This document shows, piece by piece, positions 18,463-26,912 of a DNA stretch of 64,000 nt. Where the stretch lies: positions 2,356,001 to 2,420,000 of the forward strand of contig OY969779.1 in the NCBI GenBank assembly GCA_963703015.1, in the 5' to 3' direction. The position numbers and the translations under genes are program-made. The first letter of the stretch is position 1. Every line of letters begins with the position of its first letter. The notes beneath the pieces were generated by a model that saw only the letters and a list, made by a program, of their open reading frames with translations, ran no database searches and was not told the DNA's origin. The stretch is from Methanobacterium_B sp963703015 (lineage in GTDB: Archaea > Methanobacteriota > Methanobacteria > Methanobacteriales > Methanobacteriaceae).

Positions 18463-20829
18463 ATGTATATTAAAGACATATTTCGTATGAGTGAATGGGA
18501 GATTGTTCCACTTTTATTTACAGTCATAATGCTGCAAACTTTGTCCCTCCTATTTGGATGGGCCCAATACTCAGGAATATATGTCCAGTTAATCCCTGAA
18601 ATAGTCAACATTGTCTTATTACTTTTCATTCCAGGAGTTCTACTCCTGAAAATATTGAATCTGGAAAGTATTGATAACGGGGCAGAACTGTTTATTCTTT
18701 CTGTAGGATCGAGTGTTGCTATTTTAATGTTTACAGGATTTTTCATCAACACAACTTACCATTATCTGGGTATAATCAAACCACTATCCTACGTCCCTAT
18801 ATTGATCTCGTTAAATGCAATAATATACAGTCTATGTATAATTGTTTACTTACAAAATAGAAATGCTCCAACCAATTTTAAATCCAAATTAATGGATACA
18901 AGTAATATTACATCCGTTCCAGTTTTAATACTTCTTTTAATTCCATTTTTAAGCATTTTTGGAGCTTATTTAATGAACTACAATAACAACAACATTCTCC
19001 TTATTATCCTTATCATTCTCATCGGAGTCATTGTATTTCTAACTGTTTCAGATAGGTTCATTAATAAAAATCTCTATCCGTTTGCTGTTTTTATAATTAC
19101 TATCTCACTTTTACTGCACAATTCTCTAATTTCCCCCTATATATGGGGCTGGGACAGCAATTTAGAATATTACATTGCAAATCAAATTATTGGCAATGGT
19201 GTGTGGATGGTTGGAGATCCAAATAATTACAATTCTATGTTGAGTATTGTTGTTTTAGCACCATTACTTACCATATTTAGTGGTATAAATTTGGTTTGGA
19301 TAATGAAACTAGTTTATCCCTTTTTATTTTCCCTCATGCCAGTAAGTTTATATTTTATCTTTAAAACGCAAACAAGTCCTAAAATTGCGTTTTTATCAGT
19401 TTTCTTAGTTGTTTTGATGTTCACATTTTACACTGAAATGCTATCTATACTAAGGGAAATGGTGGCAGAACTGTTTTTGGCACTTTTAATACTTCTGGTA
19501 GTTAGTGATGATATAAATTTAATTAAAAGAGGGATATTGGGTGTTATTTTTGGTATTTCCATAGTAGTATCTCATTATGGTATTGCATATATCATACTAT
19601 TCGGATTCTCATTTGTTCTGATTACAACAGCTCTAATTAAATCCCAATATTATAATTGGTGTAAAAATAAATTTAAAGCCCTTAAAAATGAAACTCTAAA
19701 ATATGTTTTGAGTATGACTCAACTCAACGTATTAAATCAATTCAGTGCAAATTTAGCAAGTAGTTCTTCTGAAGAACAAAATCTACGTCTCTCAGTAAGA
19801 ATTGACAACTATAAAAATAGAATAAACGGCAGAAGATACATGGAAAGTAGAATGTTAACGTTTTTCTTCGTTGGATTCTTCGTAATATTCCTATTTACAT
19901 GGTACATCTACACATCAGATGGTTCCACATTTTCGACTTTCTTGAGTATAGGAAATAAAATTGGGGGAAACCTTGCTGATATGATGAACAGTAACACATC
20001 TCAGGGCTTGAATATTGCTTTAACACAACAAATATCCCTTTTAAGAACTGTTCATAAGGATTTTTACTTGGTGAGTCAGTTCTTCATACTTGTGGGCATT
20101 GTTTTGATCCTACTAAAGATGGATGGAATGAAATTTAAGAAGGACTATAAAATATTCAGTGTGTTTGCGTTTTTTTTATTAGTTTCTGGACTTATGGTAC
20201 CGTATTTTGCTAGTGAAATGAATACAACCCGACTTTATCATGTGTCTTTGTTATTTTTAGCCCCCATAACAATTGTTGGAATGTTGAGAATATCAGAAAT
20301 TTCTTCAAAAATAATGGGCCTGAAAATAAAACGCAAAACTGTTTTACAAATTATTTCGATTTTTTTAATCATATTCATGATCTTTGATACAGGCCTGGTC
20401 TATCAATTTTTGGGTAATGGGGACACTATTTCCATGTCACTAAGTAGCAATGTTGACTTTCCTAAGCTTAACGACAACGATCTTGCCAGTGCCCAATGGT
20501 TAAGATACAAATTTGACTCTGAAGATGTAGTATATTCAGATACACTTCGATCATCAGTTTTACAAAGTTTTTTTACAGAAAACTATCAATTACCGCCCTA
20601 TGATGATCTAATCAAAAATAAATCCTACATATACCTTTCAACCTTCAACGTGGTGTCGGGAAGTATACTCCTCACTAAAATGTCCGGTGCCAACATAATG
20701 CAACAGAGCTATGTGAGTCCTGATACCATCATCAGCAACAGATCAAAAATTTATGATAATGGAGGATCCTGGATCTACGGTGAAAAAAATGGTATCATAA
20801 CTGGATGGGATGGTAAACAATGGAATTAA
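18463..20829 (+). CDS. Large polytopic membrane protein (DUF2206-like)
   Basis: The 788-residue product has about 14-16 hydrophobic spans spread over residues 20-640, followed by a soluble tail of roughly 150 residues. A conserved-looking loop near residues 225-250 contains SPYIWGWDSNLEYYIANQII, with Asp and Glu before a span. This acidic outer loop recalls the GT-C superfamily (polyprenyl-phosphate-sugar-dependent transferases). From memory, methanogen proteins of this build are annotated DUF2206. Its place inside a glycosyltransferase run fits a lipid-linked-sugar transferase or polymerase acting outside the cytoplasm, but that function is inference. The tail has W-x-R-Y-K and many Ser/Thr. 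No strong ribosome site; translation may be coupled to the gene 15 nt upstream. Confidence 0.75.
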   Translation: MYIKDIFRMSEWEIVPLLFTVIMLQTLSLLFGWAQYSGIYVQLIPEIVNIVLLLFIPGVLLLKILNLESIDNGAELFILSVGSSVAILMFTGFFINTTYHYLGIIKPLSYVPILISLNAIIYSLCIIVYLQNRNAPTNFKSKLMDTSNITSVPVLILLLIPFLSIFGAYLMNYNNNNILLIILIILIGVIVFLTVSDRFINKNLYPFAVFIITISLLLHNSLISPYIWGWDSNLEYYIANQIIGNGVWMVGDPNNYNSMLSIVVLAPLLTIFSGINLVWIMKLVYPFLFSLMPVSLYFIFKTQTSPKIAFLSVFLVVLMFTFYTEMLSILREMVAELFLALLILLVVSDDINLIKRGILGVIFGISIVVSHYGIAYIILFGFSFVLITTALIKSQYYNWCKNKFKALKNETLKYVLSMTQLNVLNQFSANLASSSSEEQNLRLSVRIDNYKNRINGRRYMESRMLTFFFVGFFVIFLFTWYIYTSDGSTFSTFLSIGNKIGGNLADMMNSNTSQGLNIALTQQISLLRTVHKDFYLVSQFFILVGIVLILLKMDGMKFKKDYKIFSVFAFFLLVSGLMVPYFASEMNTTRLYHVSLLFLAPITIVGMLRISEISSKIMGLKIKRKTVLQIISIFLIIFMIFDTGLVYQFLGNGDTISMSLSSNVDFPKLNDNDLASAQWLRYKFDSEDVVYSDTLRSSVLQSFFTENYQLPPYDDLIKNKSYIYLSTFNVVSGSILLTKMSGANIMQQSYVSPDTIISNRSKIYDNGGSWIYGEKNGIITGWDGKQWN

Positions 20830-20851
20830 AAACTAATATGGAGGTTTAAAT

Positions 20852-21976
20852 ATGGACATAGGAATAATAAGCAGTTTTATTGATGAAATGAGTGGTGGAA
20901 TTGGTGTATATACCTACAATCTCATAAAAAATCTCAACATTATAGATAAAAAGAATGATTATCACTTAATTCATTATATGGAAAAGAATGATAGCATCTA
21001 CAAGGATAATAACGATATTATTATACCTAAATTCAATTTTATGAATAAAATGTTGGGAAGTTATAGTATATGGAGATATTACATCCTACCAGCAAAAATG
21101 AAACAACTAAATATCGATATGGTGCATGATCCCTACGAACTTGGACCATTGTCTTTCAATATGCCCTTTAAAAAGGTTGTAACCATTCATGATCTGAGTC
21201 CAATAATCTTTCCAAAATTATTCAAATGGGGAGATGTGATGATCCACAAACTACTTTTTAAAAAAACAGTTAACAGTTTGGATAAAATTATAACAATTTC
21301 AGAACACTCCAAAAAAGATATTATGAACTATCTCCATGTTCCAGAAGAAAAAATAGATGTGGTTTATCTTGGGAAAGACCCAATTTTTAAACCCATGGAT
21401 GTTCAAGAAGTTCAGGACATTTACAAGCGATATGGGATAAATTCTAAGTTTATCCTGACTGTTGGAGGAATTCATCCCATTAAAAACATTTCAAATTTAC
21501 TTAAATCATTTTACAAACTCAAAAAATCGGGTTTAGAACATAAATTAGTGGTAGTTGGTAATAAGATGGACAAATGGGAGACAGTATTTGAAAAAGTACA
21601 AGATCTCAATTTAAAGGATCAGGTAATTTTTACAGGAGTGGTACCACTTCAGGATTTGGCCAAGTTATACAATGCAGCAGAGCTGTTCGTTTATCCATGT
21701 TTGTACGCAGGATTTGGTTTACCTCCTTTAGAATCAATGGCTTGCGGAACACCTGTTGTAACCTCCAACAACAGTTCAATTCCTGAAGTGGTAGGCAAGG
21801 CAGGGATACTGATTGATCCATATAATGTGCAAGAATTAGCAGAGGCAATGGAAAATGTTTTAATGGATATTGAACTCCAGGAAGAGCTGAAAAAAAAGGG
21901 ATTAAAACGATCAGAATTATTTAATTGGAAAGATACAGCAGCAGAAACCCTGAAAATTTATGAGAATGTTGTTTAA
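20852..21976 (+). CDS. GT4-family glycosyltransferase
   Basis: The ATG follows GGAGGT seven bases away. The 374-residue product is a complete GT-B enzyme: N-terminal domain with DEMSGGIGVYTYNLIKNL (donor-proximal Gly loop, about residues 11-28) and VHDPYELGPL; central TIHDLSPIIFP; C-terminal Rossmann domain with ILTVGGIHPIKNISNLLKSF, FTGVVPLQDLAKLYNAAELF, and the E-x7-E region written YAGFGLPPLESMACGTPVV. The first Glu of that motif is Ala here, while the second Glu is kept; this is tolerated in many GT4 retaining enzymes. It is a cytoplasmic mannosyl- or related transferase of the surface-glycan pathway. 22 nt separate it from the membrane protein gene. Confidence 0.92.
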   Translation: MDIGIISSFIDEMSGGIGVYTYNLIKNLNIIDKKNDYHLIHYMEKNDSIYKDNNDIIIPKFNFMNKMLGSYSIWRYYILPAKMKQLNIDMVHDPYELGPLSFNMPFKKVVTIHDLSPIIFPKLFKWGDVMIHKLLFKKTVNSLDKIITISEHSKKDIMNYLHVPEEKIDVVYLGKDPIFKPMDVQEVQDIYKRYGINSKFILTVGGIHPIKNISNLLKSFYKLKKSGLEHKLVVVGNKMDKWETVFEKVQDLNLKDQVIFTGVVPLQDLAKLYNAAELFVYPCLYAGFGLPPLESMACGTPVVTSNNSSIPEVVGKAGILIDPYNVQELAEAMENVLMDIELQEELKKKGLKRSELFNWKDTAAETLKIYENVV

Positions 21977-22174
21977 AAAATTTTAAAGTTCATTAATAGT
22001 TTAAATCAAAAATTAACGAATGATAATGGGGGGATTTGTATAAAAAATGTAGAAATTATATAATAAACTAAACAGGGCGAATATTGGGAAAACAATAATT
22101 TGGACTATGAATATGGGTTTAAAATTTAAAAAAAAATTTAATTACGAGGTATAATAAATGATTGGGGGCGTTTC

Positions 22175-23314
22175 ATGGAGATAGGGGGATTTTTTGAGTA
22201 TCCCAGATTAGATCATATTTCTGGAGATGATTCTGTTTATCAACAGCTTACAAAGGGCTATAAAAATTTTCAGTGGGTTAGAGATGGAAGACAATCTATC
22301 AAAACAGCTTTGCTCAATATAAAAAACATCAAAAACCTCACTTGCTACTTACCAGCATACTTGTCTAAATCCATTTTACAACCATTTCATGAACTAAATC
22401 TTAATTATAAATTTTATGGGCATAGTGATGTTTTAAAGCCGGAAATAAAAGAAATTAAAGATTCTGTTCTGTTTGTATTAGATTATTTTGGTAGAGACAC
22501 CATATCAAACAAGGAAATTCACGAGTTTTTAGATAGAAACAATACTATAATACTTGATACAACACATTCTATTCTCAATCAAGAAAGAATGGAGATTAAA
22601 CATGAAGATTTTTATATTATTTCAAGTTTGAGGAAGATATTCCCAATATCTGATGGGGGAATTTTGTACAACGTTGAAGAATCTAAAATAAAACCAGAGA
22701 ATCTACCTGATGGTCATGTGAAGATGTTGGAAGCCATGATTTTTAGGAGTTACTATTTAAATAAATTAAAACTTGGATATTCTGATGATTTGAAAACAGA
22801 ATCAGTTTTAAAAGATAGAACACGTGATAAAACTCTATCAATAGGCAATTCATTGAGAATTATAAAGAACAATTGTCTTTCACAATACCATGATTATGAA
22901 AGGAAAAAATTTGAATATGTTGGAATGCCCCAGAACATTCCTTCAATCTCCATACATATAATGAAAAATCTATCCTACTCAAAAATTGTTAAAAAAAGAA
23001 GGGAAAACCTAAAATTCTTCTATGACGAAATTGACGACTACAATAAATTTTTATTTGATTTTAAAGACATTAAAAGTCCATTTATGCTACCATTAAAATT
23101 TCAGACAGAAAATGAAAGAAATTCTTTGAAGGATATCTTGATAAAAAATGATATTTATACTCCTTTGCTCTGGGATCTTGATGACGTAGTTCCAAAGGAG
23201 CATTCCTATGAGCATGAATTGAGAAAAAGGATCATGATGGTACCTCTCGATCAAAGGTACAATCCAGACGATTTATTGCCTGCTGTTGAATTAATAAATT
23301 CTCATGGGGCATGA
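22175..23314 (+). CDS. Divergent PLP-dependent aminotransferase-fold protein
   Basis: The 379-residue product lacks close similarity to the DegT protein downstream but keeps a fold-type I active site. LDTTHS (Asp 128) would bind the pyridine nitrogen, and SSLRKIFPISDGG (Lys 154) would form the Schiff base. The order and spacing (26 residues) suit the DegT/AHBA_syn branch. Its C-terminal third has RKRIMMVPLDQRYN, a common ending of sugar aminotransferases. Location before an FdtA-like gene suggests an amino-sugar step, possibly with an unusual substrate. An eight-codon frame (22158-22184, after GAGGT) overlaps the start, so translation may be coupled to it. It is separated from the preceding transferase by 198 nt, which may hold an internal promoter. 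Confidence 0.78.
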   Translation: MEIGGFFEYPRLDHISGDDSVYQQLTKGYKNFQWVRDGRQSIKTALLNIKNIKNLTCYLPAYLSKSILQPFHELNLNYKFYGHSDVLKPEIKEIKDSVLFVLDYFGRDTISNKEIHEFLDRNNTIILDTTHSILNQERMEIKHEDFYIISSLRKIFPISDGGILYNVEESKIKPENLPDGHVKMLEAMIFRSYYLNKLKLGYSDDLKTESVLKDRTRDKTLSIGNSLRIIKNNCLSQYHDYERKKFEYVGMPQNIPSISIHIMKNLSYSKIVKKRRENLKFFYDEIDDYNKFLFDFKDIKSPFMLPLKFQTENERNSLKDILIKNDIYTPLLWDLDDVVPKEHSYEHELRKRIMMVPLDQRYNPDDLLPAVELINSHGA

Positions 23315-23346
23315 TTAATATGGCGGGTTAATTGAGGTGATTTAAA

Positions 23347-23805
23347 ATGTTTAAGGAACCAAAAATTTCAGAATGTAAAATAATGTACCTACCAAAGGTG
23401 GAAGATGTTAGGGGAAATTTAACATTTATAGAAGAAAAAAATCATGTACCATTCCCCATCAAGAGGGTTTATTATCTCTACGATATTCCTGGTGGAGAAA
23501 GTAGAGGAGGCCATGCACATAAAAAACTTGAACAGTTTATCATAGCTGCAAATGGAAGTTTTGATGTAATTTTAGATGATGGTTTCAACAGGGAACGCCA
23601 CCATCTTAACAGATCCTACTATGGACTGTACATTCCAAACATGATCTGGCGTGAACTAGATAACTTTTCATCAGGTTCAGTATGTTTAGTATTAGCATCC
23701 GAGCCATATTTTGAAGAAGATTACCTTAGAAATTATGAAAATTTTAAGGGCAGTGCCCAGGAAAATGGACAGACCTACAGTAAACTCCAAGAAGTCACAG
23801 ATTAG
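23347..23805 (+). CDS. fdtA: FdtA/WxcM-like sugar 3,4-ketoisomerase
   Basis: The ATG follows GAGGTGATTT. The 152-residue product is a single cupin: GNLTFIEEKNHVPFPIKRVYYLYDIP, GGESRGGHAHKKLEQFIIAA (His residues near 59 and 61), DDGFNRERHHLNRSYYGLYIPNMIWRELDNFS and CLVLASEPYFEEDYLRNYENF. Those blocks define the FdtA domain, which isomerises TDP-4-keto-6-deoxyglucose to the 3-keto isomer needed for 3-amino-3,6-dideoxy sugars. With the aminotransferase two genes on, it gives the core of a Fuc3N or Qui3N pathway; rmlA and rmlB equivalents must lie elsewhere. Whether the product has galacto or gluco configuration cannot be read from the sequence. Confidence 0.9.
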   Translation: MFKEPKISECKIMYLPKVEDVRGNLTFIEEKNHVPFPIKRVYYLYDIPGGESRGGHAHKKLEQFIIAANGSFDVILDDGFNRERHHLNRSYYGLYIPNMIWRELDNFSSGSVCLVLASEPYFEEDYLRNYENFKGSAQENGQTYSKLQEVTD

Positions 23806-23845
23806 TTGGCTATGTTAACTTGTAGTACACTATAGGAGGGATAAT

Positions 23846-24781
23846 ATGATTTCAATAGATCGATACCATCTAGATAACAAACAAACTTGGGATAACTTCA
23901 TTCAAAAATCTAAAAATGGGTTGTTCCTTTTTTTAAGGGATTATATGGACTACCACTCTGATAGATTTCAGGATTTTTCGCTCATGTTCCAAAAAAATGG
24001 TAATGTCATAGCAATGATGCCTGCAAACATAGATGGTGACTCATTGTATTCGCATGAAGGTCTCACATTTGGAGGCATGATAACTGATAAAAAACTTAAA
24101 ACAAAGGCCATGCTCAAAATATTTGATGCAATGAAGGAGTATCTTAAAGAACAAGGAATAAATAACTTGTATTACAGGGCAATACCTCATATATATCCTG
24201 ATTTGCCATCTGAAGAAGATCTCTATGCTTTATATTACAACGATGCAGAATTAGTGAGGCGGGATGTTTCATCAACGGTTTATCTAAACGGGAAATTAAA
24301 TATAAGCCGGGGACAAAAACGAAACACTAAAAACTGCGAAAAGGCAGGCATTGAAGTTAAAAGAAGCTATGATTTCAAACAATATATGGATTTCAAAAAG
24401 AAAAGTTTAAACGAGAAATATGGTTTAAATCCAGTTCATACTGGTGATGAAATGCAGTTATTAGCTGATAAATTCCCAGAAAATATTAAATTATTCAATG
24501 CTCAAAAGGATGATGAATTTTATGCAGGGACCATCATATACGAATCAAATAATGTGGCCCATGGTCAATATTTAACAGCTAGCGATTCAGGTTTAAAAAT
24601 AGGAGCATCAAGCATGTTGATTCACAATTTAATTAATAAATATGCCTCTGATAAAAAATATTTTGATTTAGGGATTTCCACTGAAGATAATGGGAGATAC
24701 TTAAATGAGGGATTAATTGATTTAAAGGAGAGATTTGGAGCTCGTGCAATTGTGCATGATTTTTATAAATTGAATATTTAA
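23846..24781 (+). CDS. FemAB/GNAT-like acyltransferase of the amino-sugar set
   Basis: A GGAGGGAT ribosome site lies right before the ATG. The 311-residue product has the FemAB-like double GNAT plan: an N-terminal half with FLFLRDYMDYHSDRFQDFSLMF and GNVIAMMPANI, the middle LTFGGMITDKKLKTKAM and LYYRAIPHIYPDLPSEEDLYALY, and a second half with VKRSYDFKQYMDFKKKSLNEKYG, FYAGTIIYESNNVAHGQYLTAS and YFDLGISTEDNGRYLNEGL. Related proteins in glycan loci N-acylate amino sugars, using acyl-CoA or aminoacyl-tRNA. Here it lies between the ketoisomerase and the aminotransferase genes, so acylation of the new 3-amino group is the likely task. Bacterial fdt clusters use a hexapeptide acetyltransferase instead, so this would be a substitution. 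Confidence 0.8.
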   Translation: MISIDRYHLDNKQTWDNFIQKSKNGLFLFLRDYMDYHSDRFQDFSLMFQKNGNVIAMMPANIDGDSLYSHEGLTFGGMITDKKLKTKAMLKIFDAMKEYLKEQGINNLYYRAIPHIYPDLPSEEDLYALYYNDAELVRRDVSSTVYLNGKLNISRGQKRNTKNCEKAGIEVKRSYDFKQYMDFKKKSLNEKYGLNPVHTGDEMQLLADKFPENIKLFNAQKDDEFYAGTIIYESNNVAHGQYLTASDSGLKIGASSMLIHNLINKYASDKKYFDLGISTEDNGRYLNEGLIDLKERFGARAIVHDFYKLNI

Positions 24782-24798
24782 AATTTTGGAGTGCTACA

Positions 24799-25887
24799 AT
24801 GATTCCTATAATTGATTTAAAAAGGGAATATCAATCAATTTCTAGTGAAATTGATAATAAACTTCTTAATCTTATGAAAAATGGTTATTATGTGTTGGGG
24901 GATGAGGTTAAACTATTTGAGGAGGAATTTGCTGAGTACGTTGGAACAAAGTATGCTGTTAGTGTTAATTCCGGTTCAGATGCTATTTATTTGGCCCTTA
25001 AGTCCCTGAAAATTCATGATGGTGATGAAGTGATAACTGTTTCACACACATTCTCATCAACAATTGATGGAATTACCAGAAATGGTGCTACTCCTGTTAT
25101 GGTGGACATTGAACCAAATTATTACTGTATGGATACATCTTTGATAGAGTCTAGGATAACTGAAAGAACCAAGGCAATATTACCTGTCCATATTTATGGA
25201 CATCCTGTAAATATGAAAGAAATTCACAGATTAGCCAAGGAATATGGGTTATTTGTCATTGAAGATGCATGCCAATCCCATGGGGCACTGTATGATGGCA
25301 AAAAAACAGGTAACTTGGGAGAAATTGGATGTTTTAGTTTTTATCCCTCAAAGAATTTGGGATGTTATGGGGATGGAGGCATAATGGTTACGAACAATTT
25401 TGAAGTGTACCAACTACTTAAAATGCTTCGAAACTATGGTCAATCAAAAAAGTATCACCATGAACTTGTTGGGATAAACAGTCGATTAGATGAGATGCAA
25501 GCAGCTGTTTTGCGTGTTAAACTAAAATATTTGGAGGAGTGGAATGAAAAACGTAGAAAAATTGCAAATATTTACAATAAACAACTAAATGGACTGGATA
25601 TTGTCGTGCCAAGGGAAGAAAAGGGCTCAAAACATGTTTATTATGTTTATGTTTTAAGAACCAAAGAAAGGGACCATCTGAAAAAAGAACTACTAAAACA
25701 TGGTATTCAAACCCAAATTCACTATCCCATTCCAATGCATAGGCAGGGATCATACTCTGAATATAACAACGGTAAACTACCTGTTACAGAGAAAATTTGT
25801 GGTGAAATTCTTTCAATTCCAATGAATCCATGGCTTAGAAACGACGAAGTTTTAGAAATATGTGATCATGTAATAATGAGTGTATAA
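24799..25887 (+). CDS. fdtB: DegT/DnrJ/EryC1/StrS sugar aminotransferase (FdtB-like)
   Basis: The ATG follows GGAGTG. The 362-residue product has every mark of the family: VNSGSDAIYLAL (about residues 56-67), VSHTFSSTIDGITRNGATPVMVDI, the cofactor Asp 156 in IEDACQSHGALY, the Schiff-base Lys 185 in FSFYPSKNLGCYGDGG, and GINSRLDEMQAAVLRVKL. These enzymes transfer the amino group of glutamate to a keto sugar nucleotide. Coupled with the FdtA-like isomerase it would make TDP-3-amino-3,6-dideoxyhexose, to be acylated by the enzyme encoded just upstream. Length is normal for the family. The symbol is by context; relatives in other amino-sugar pathways are equally similar at motif level. Confidence 0.92.
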   Translation: MIPIIDLKREYQSISSEIDNKLLNLMKNGYYVLGDEVKLFEEEFAEYVGTKYAVSVNSGSDAIYLALKSLKIHDGDEVITVSHTFSSTIDGITRNGATPVMVDIEPNYYCMDTSLIESRITERTKAILPVHIYGHPVNMKEIHRLAKEYGLFVIEDACQSHGALYDGKKTGNLGEIGCFSFYPSKNLGCYGDGGIMVTNNFEVYQLLKMLRNYGQSKKYHHELVGINSRLDEMQAAVLRVKLKYLEEWNEKRRKIANIYNKQLNGLDIVVPREEKGSKHVYYVYVLRTKERDHLKKELLKHGIQTQIHYPIPMHRQGSYSEYNNGKLPVTEKICGEILSIPMNPWLRNDEVLEICDHVIMSV

Positions 25888-25952
25888 AAAAAAATAAGCC
25901 ATAAAAATGGTTGATATTGAAATATGTAATAATCTATTTGGGGGATACTAAA

Positions 25953-26846
25953 TTGCCAAGAGTAAGTGTTTTGATGCCTTCTTACAACCATTCGAAATAT
26001 GTTTCAGAGGCAATTAATAGTGTATTGGATCAAACTTTAGATGATTGGGAAATGATCATAGTGGATGATGATTCTAAAGATGACTCTCAAGAAATTCTTG
26101 CCAAATTTACAGAGGCAGATGATCGAATAAAGGTTATGATCCATGAAAAAAATATGGGAATCGCCAAAACATTAAATGACTGCTTCAAATATTCTGAAGG
26201 ACAATATATAGCGTTCATTGCTTCGGATGACGTTTGGATGGGGAAAAAGTTGGAAAAGCAGGTCAATGTATTGGATGGTAACAACGATCTCGTGGTTTTT
26301 TCTGAAGGATTAATAATTGATAATGATTCAAATCTCACAGGGGAACGAACTAGTGATAAATATAAAAATGCCAATGTAAATGGTTTTGTTTTTGAAGATA
26401 TCATTAATTGTTGGTTTAATGGTTCAAGTATGATTTTAAAAAGAGACAATGTAAAAAATATAAAATTTAATGAGAAATTAAAGTACTTGAACGATACTCA
26501 ATTCTACATGGATATTGGACACGAATATCAATATCATTTCATGGAAGAACCCCTCTCAAAATACAGACTACATGAAACCAACTCTTCACATGGAGTTATT
26601 AAGGATATTAAAGGATGGTATTCAGATTCTCTTTTTCTGTGTTTATATGTTTTCGATAGATATGGTGATGAACTTTCAAAAAAAGCAATTAAAAACATCT
26701 TCTACAAAACCTGCATTGTACCGGTAATGATAGGAATGAACAATCAATTCTTAAATGTAAACAATATTATTTATCCAATTGTGATACCATTTGCATTTAT
26801 TTTCTGCTTTACTCGCAAATGCGTTAGAAAAATAACTAAAAAATGA
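25953..26846 (+). CDS. GT2-family glycosyltransferase
   Basis: I place the start at the TTG at 25953, seven bases after GGGGGAT, because the protein then begins PRVSVLMPSYNHSKY as GT2 enzymes do; a TTG 14 codons upstream is the alternative. The 298-residue product has the GT-A core: SVLMPSYNHSKYVSEAINSVL, MIIVDDDSKDDSQEIL, the metal site IASDDVWM near residue 91, and FNEKLKYLNDTQFYMDIG. It ends in a hydrophobic stretch (NIIYPIVIPFAFIFCF) and basic tail, so it may sit on the membrane. It acts on the surface glycan. 65 nt separate it from the aminotransferase gene. Confidence 0.88.
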   Translation: MPRVSVLMPSYNHSKYVSEAINSVLDQTLDDWEMIIVDDDSKDDSQEILAKFTEADDRIKVMIHEKNMGIAKTLNDCFKYSEGQYIAFIASDDVWMGKKLEKQVNVLDGNNDLVVFSEGLIIDNDSNLTGERTSDKYKNANVNGFVFEDIINCWFNGSSMILKRDNVKNIKFNEKLKYLNDTQFYMDIGHEYQYHFMEEPLSKYRLHETNSSHGVIKDIKGWYSDSLFLCLYVFDRYGDELSKKAIKNIFYKTCIVPVMIGMNNQFLNVNNIIYPIVIPFAFIFCFTRKCVRKITKK

Positions 26847-26912
26847 ACATGGGATATTATCTTAATTTGTGGATAGCTGTATGGAAATTAAAGAAAATGG
26901 ATGGGATTTATC

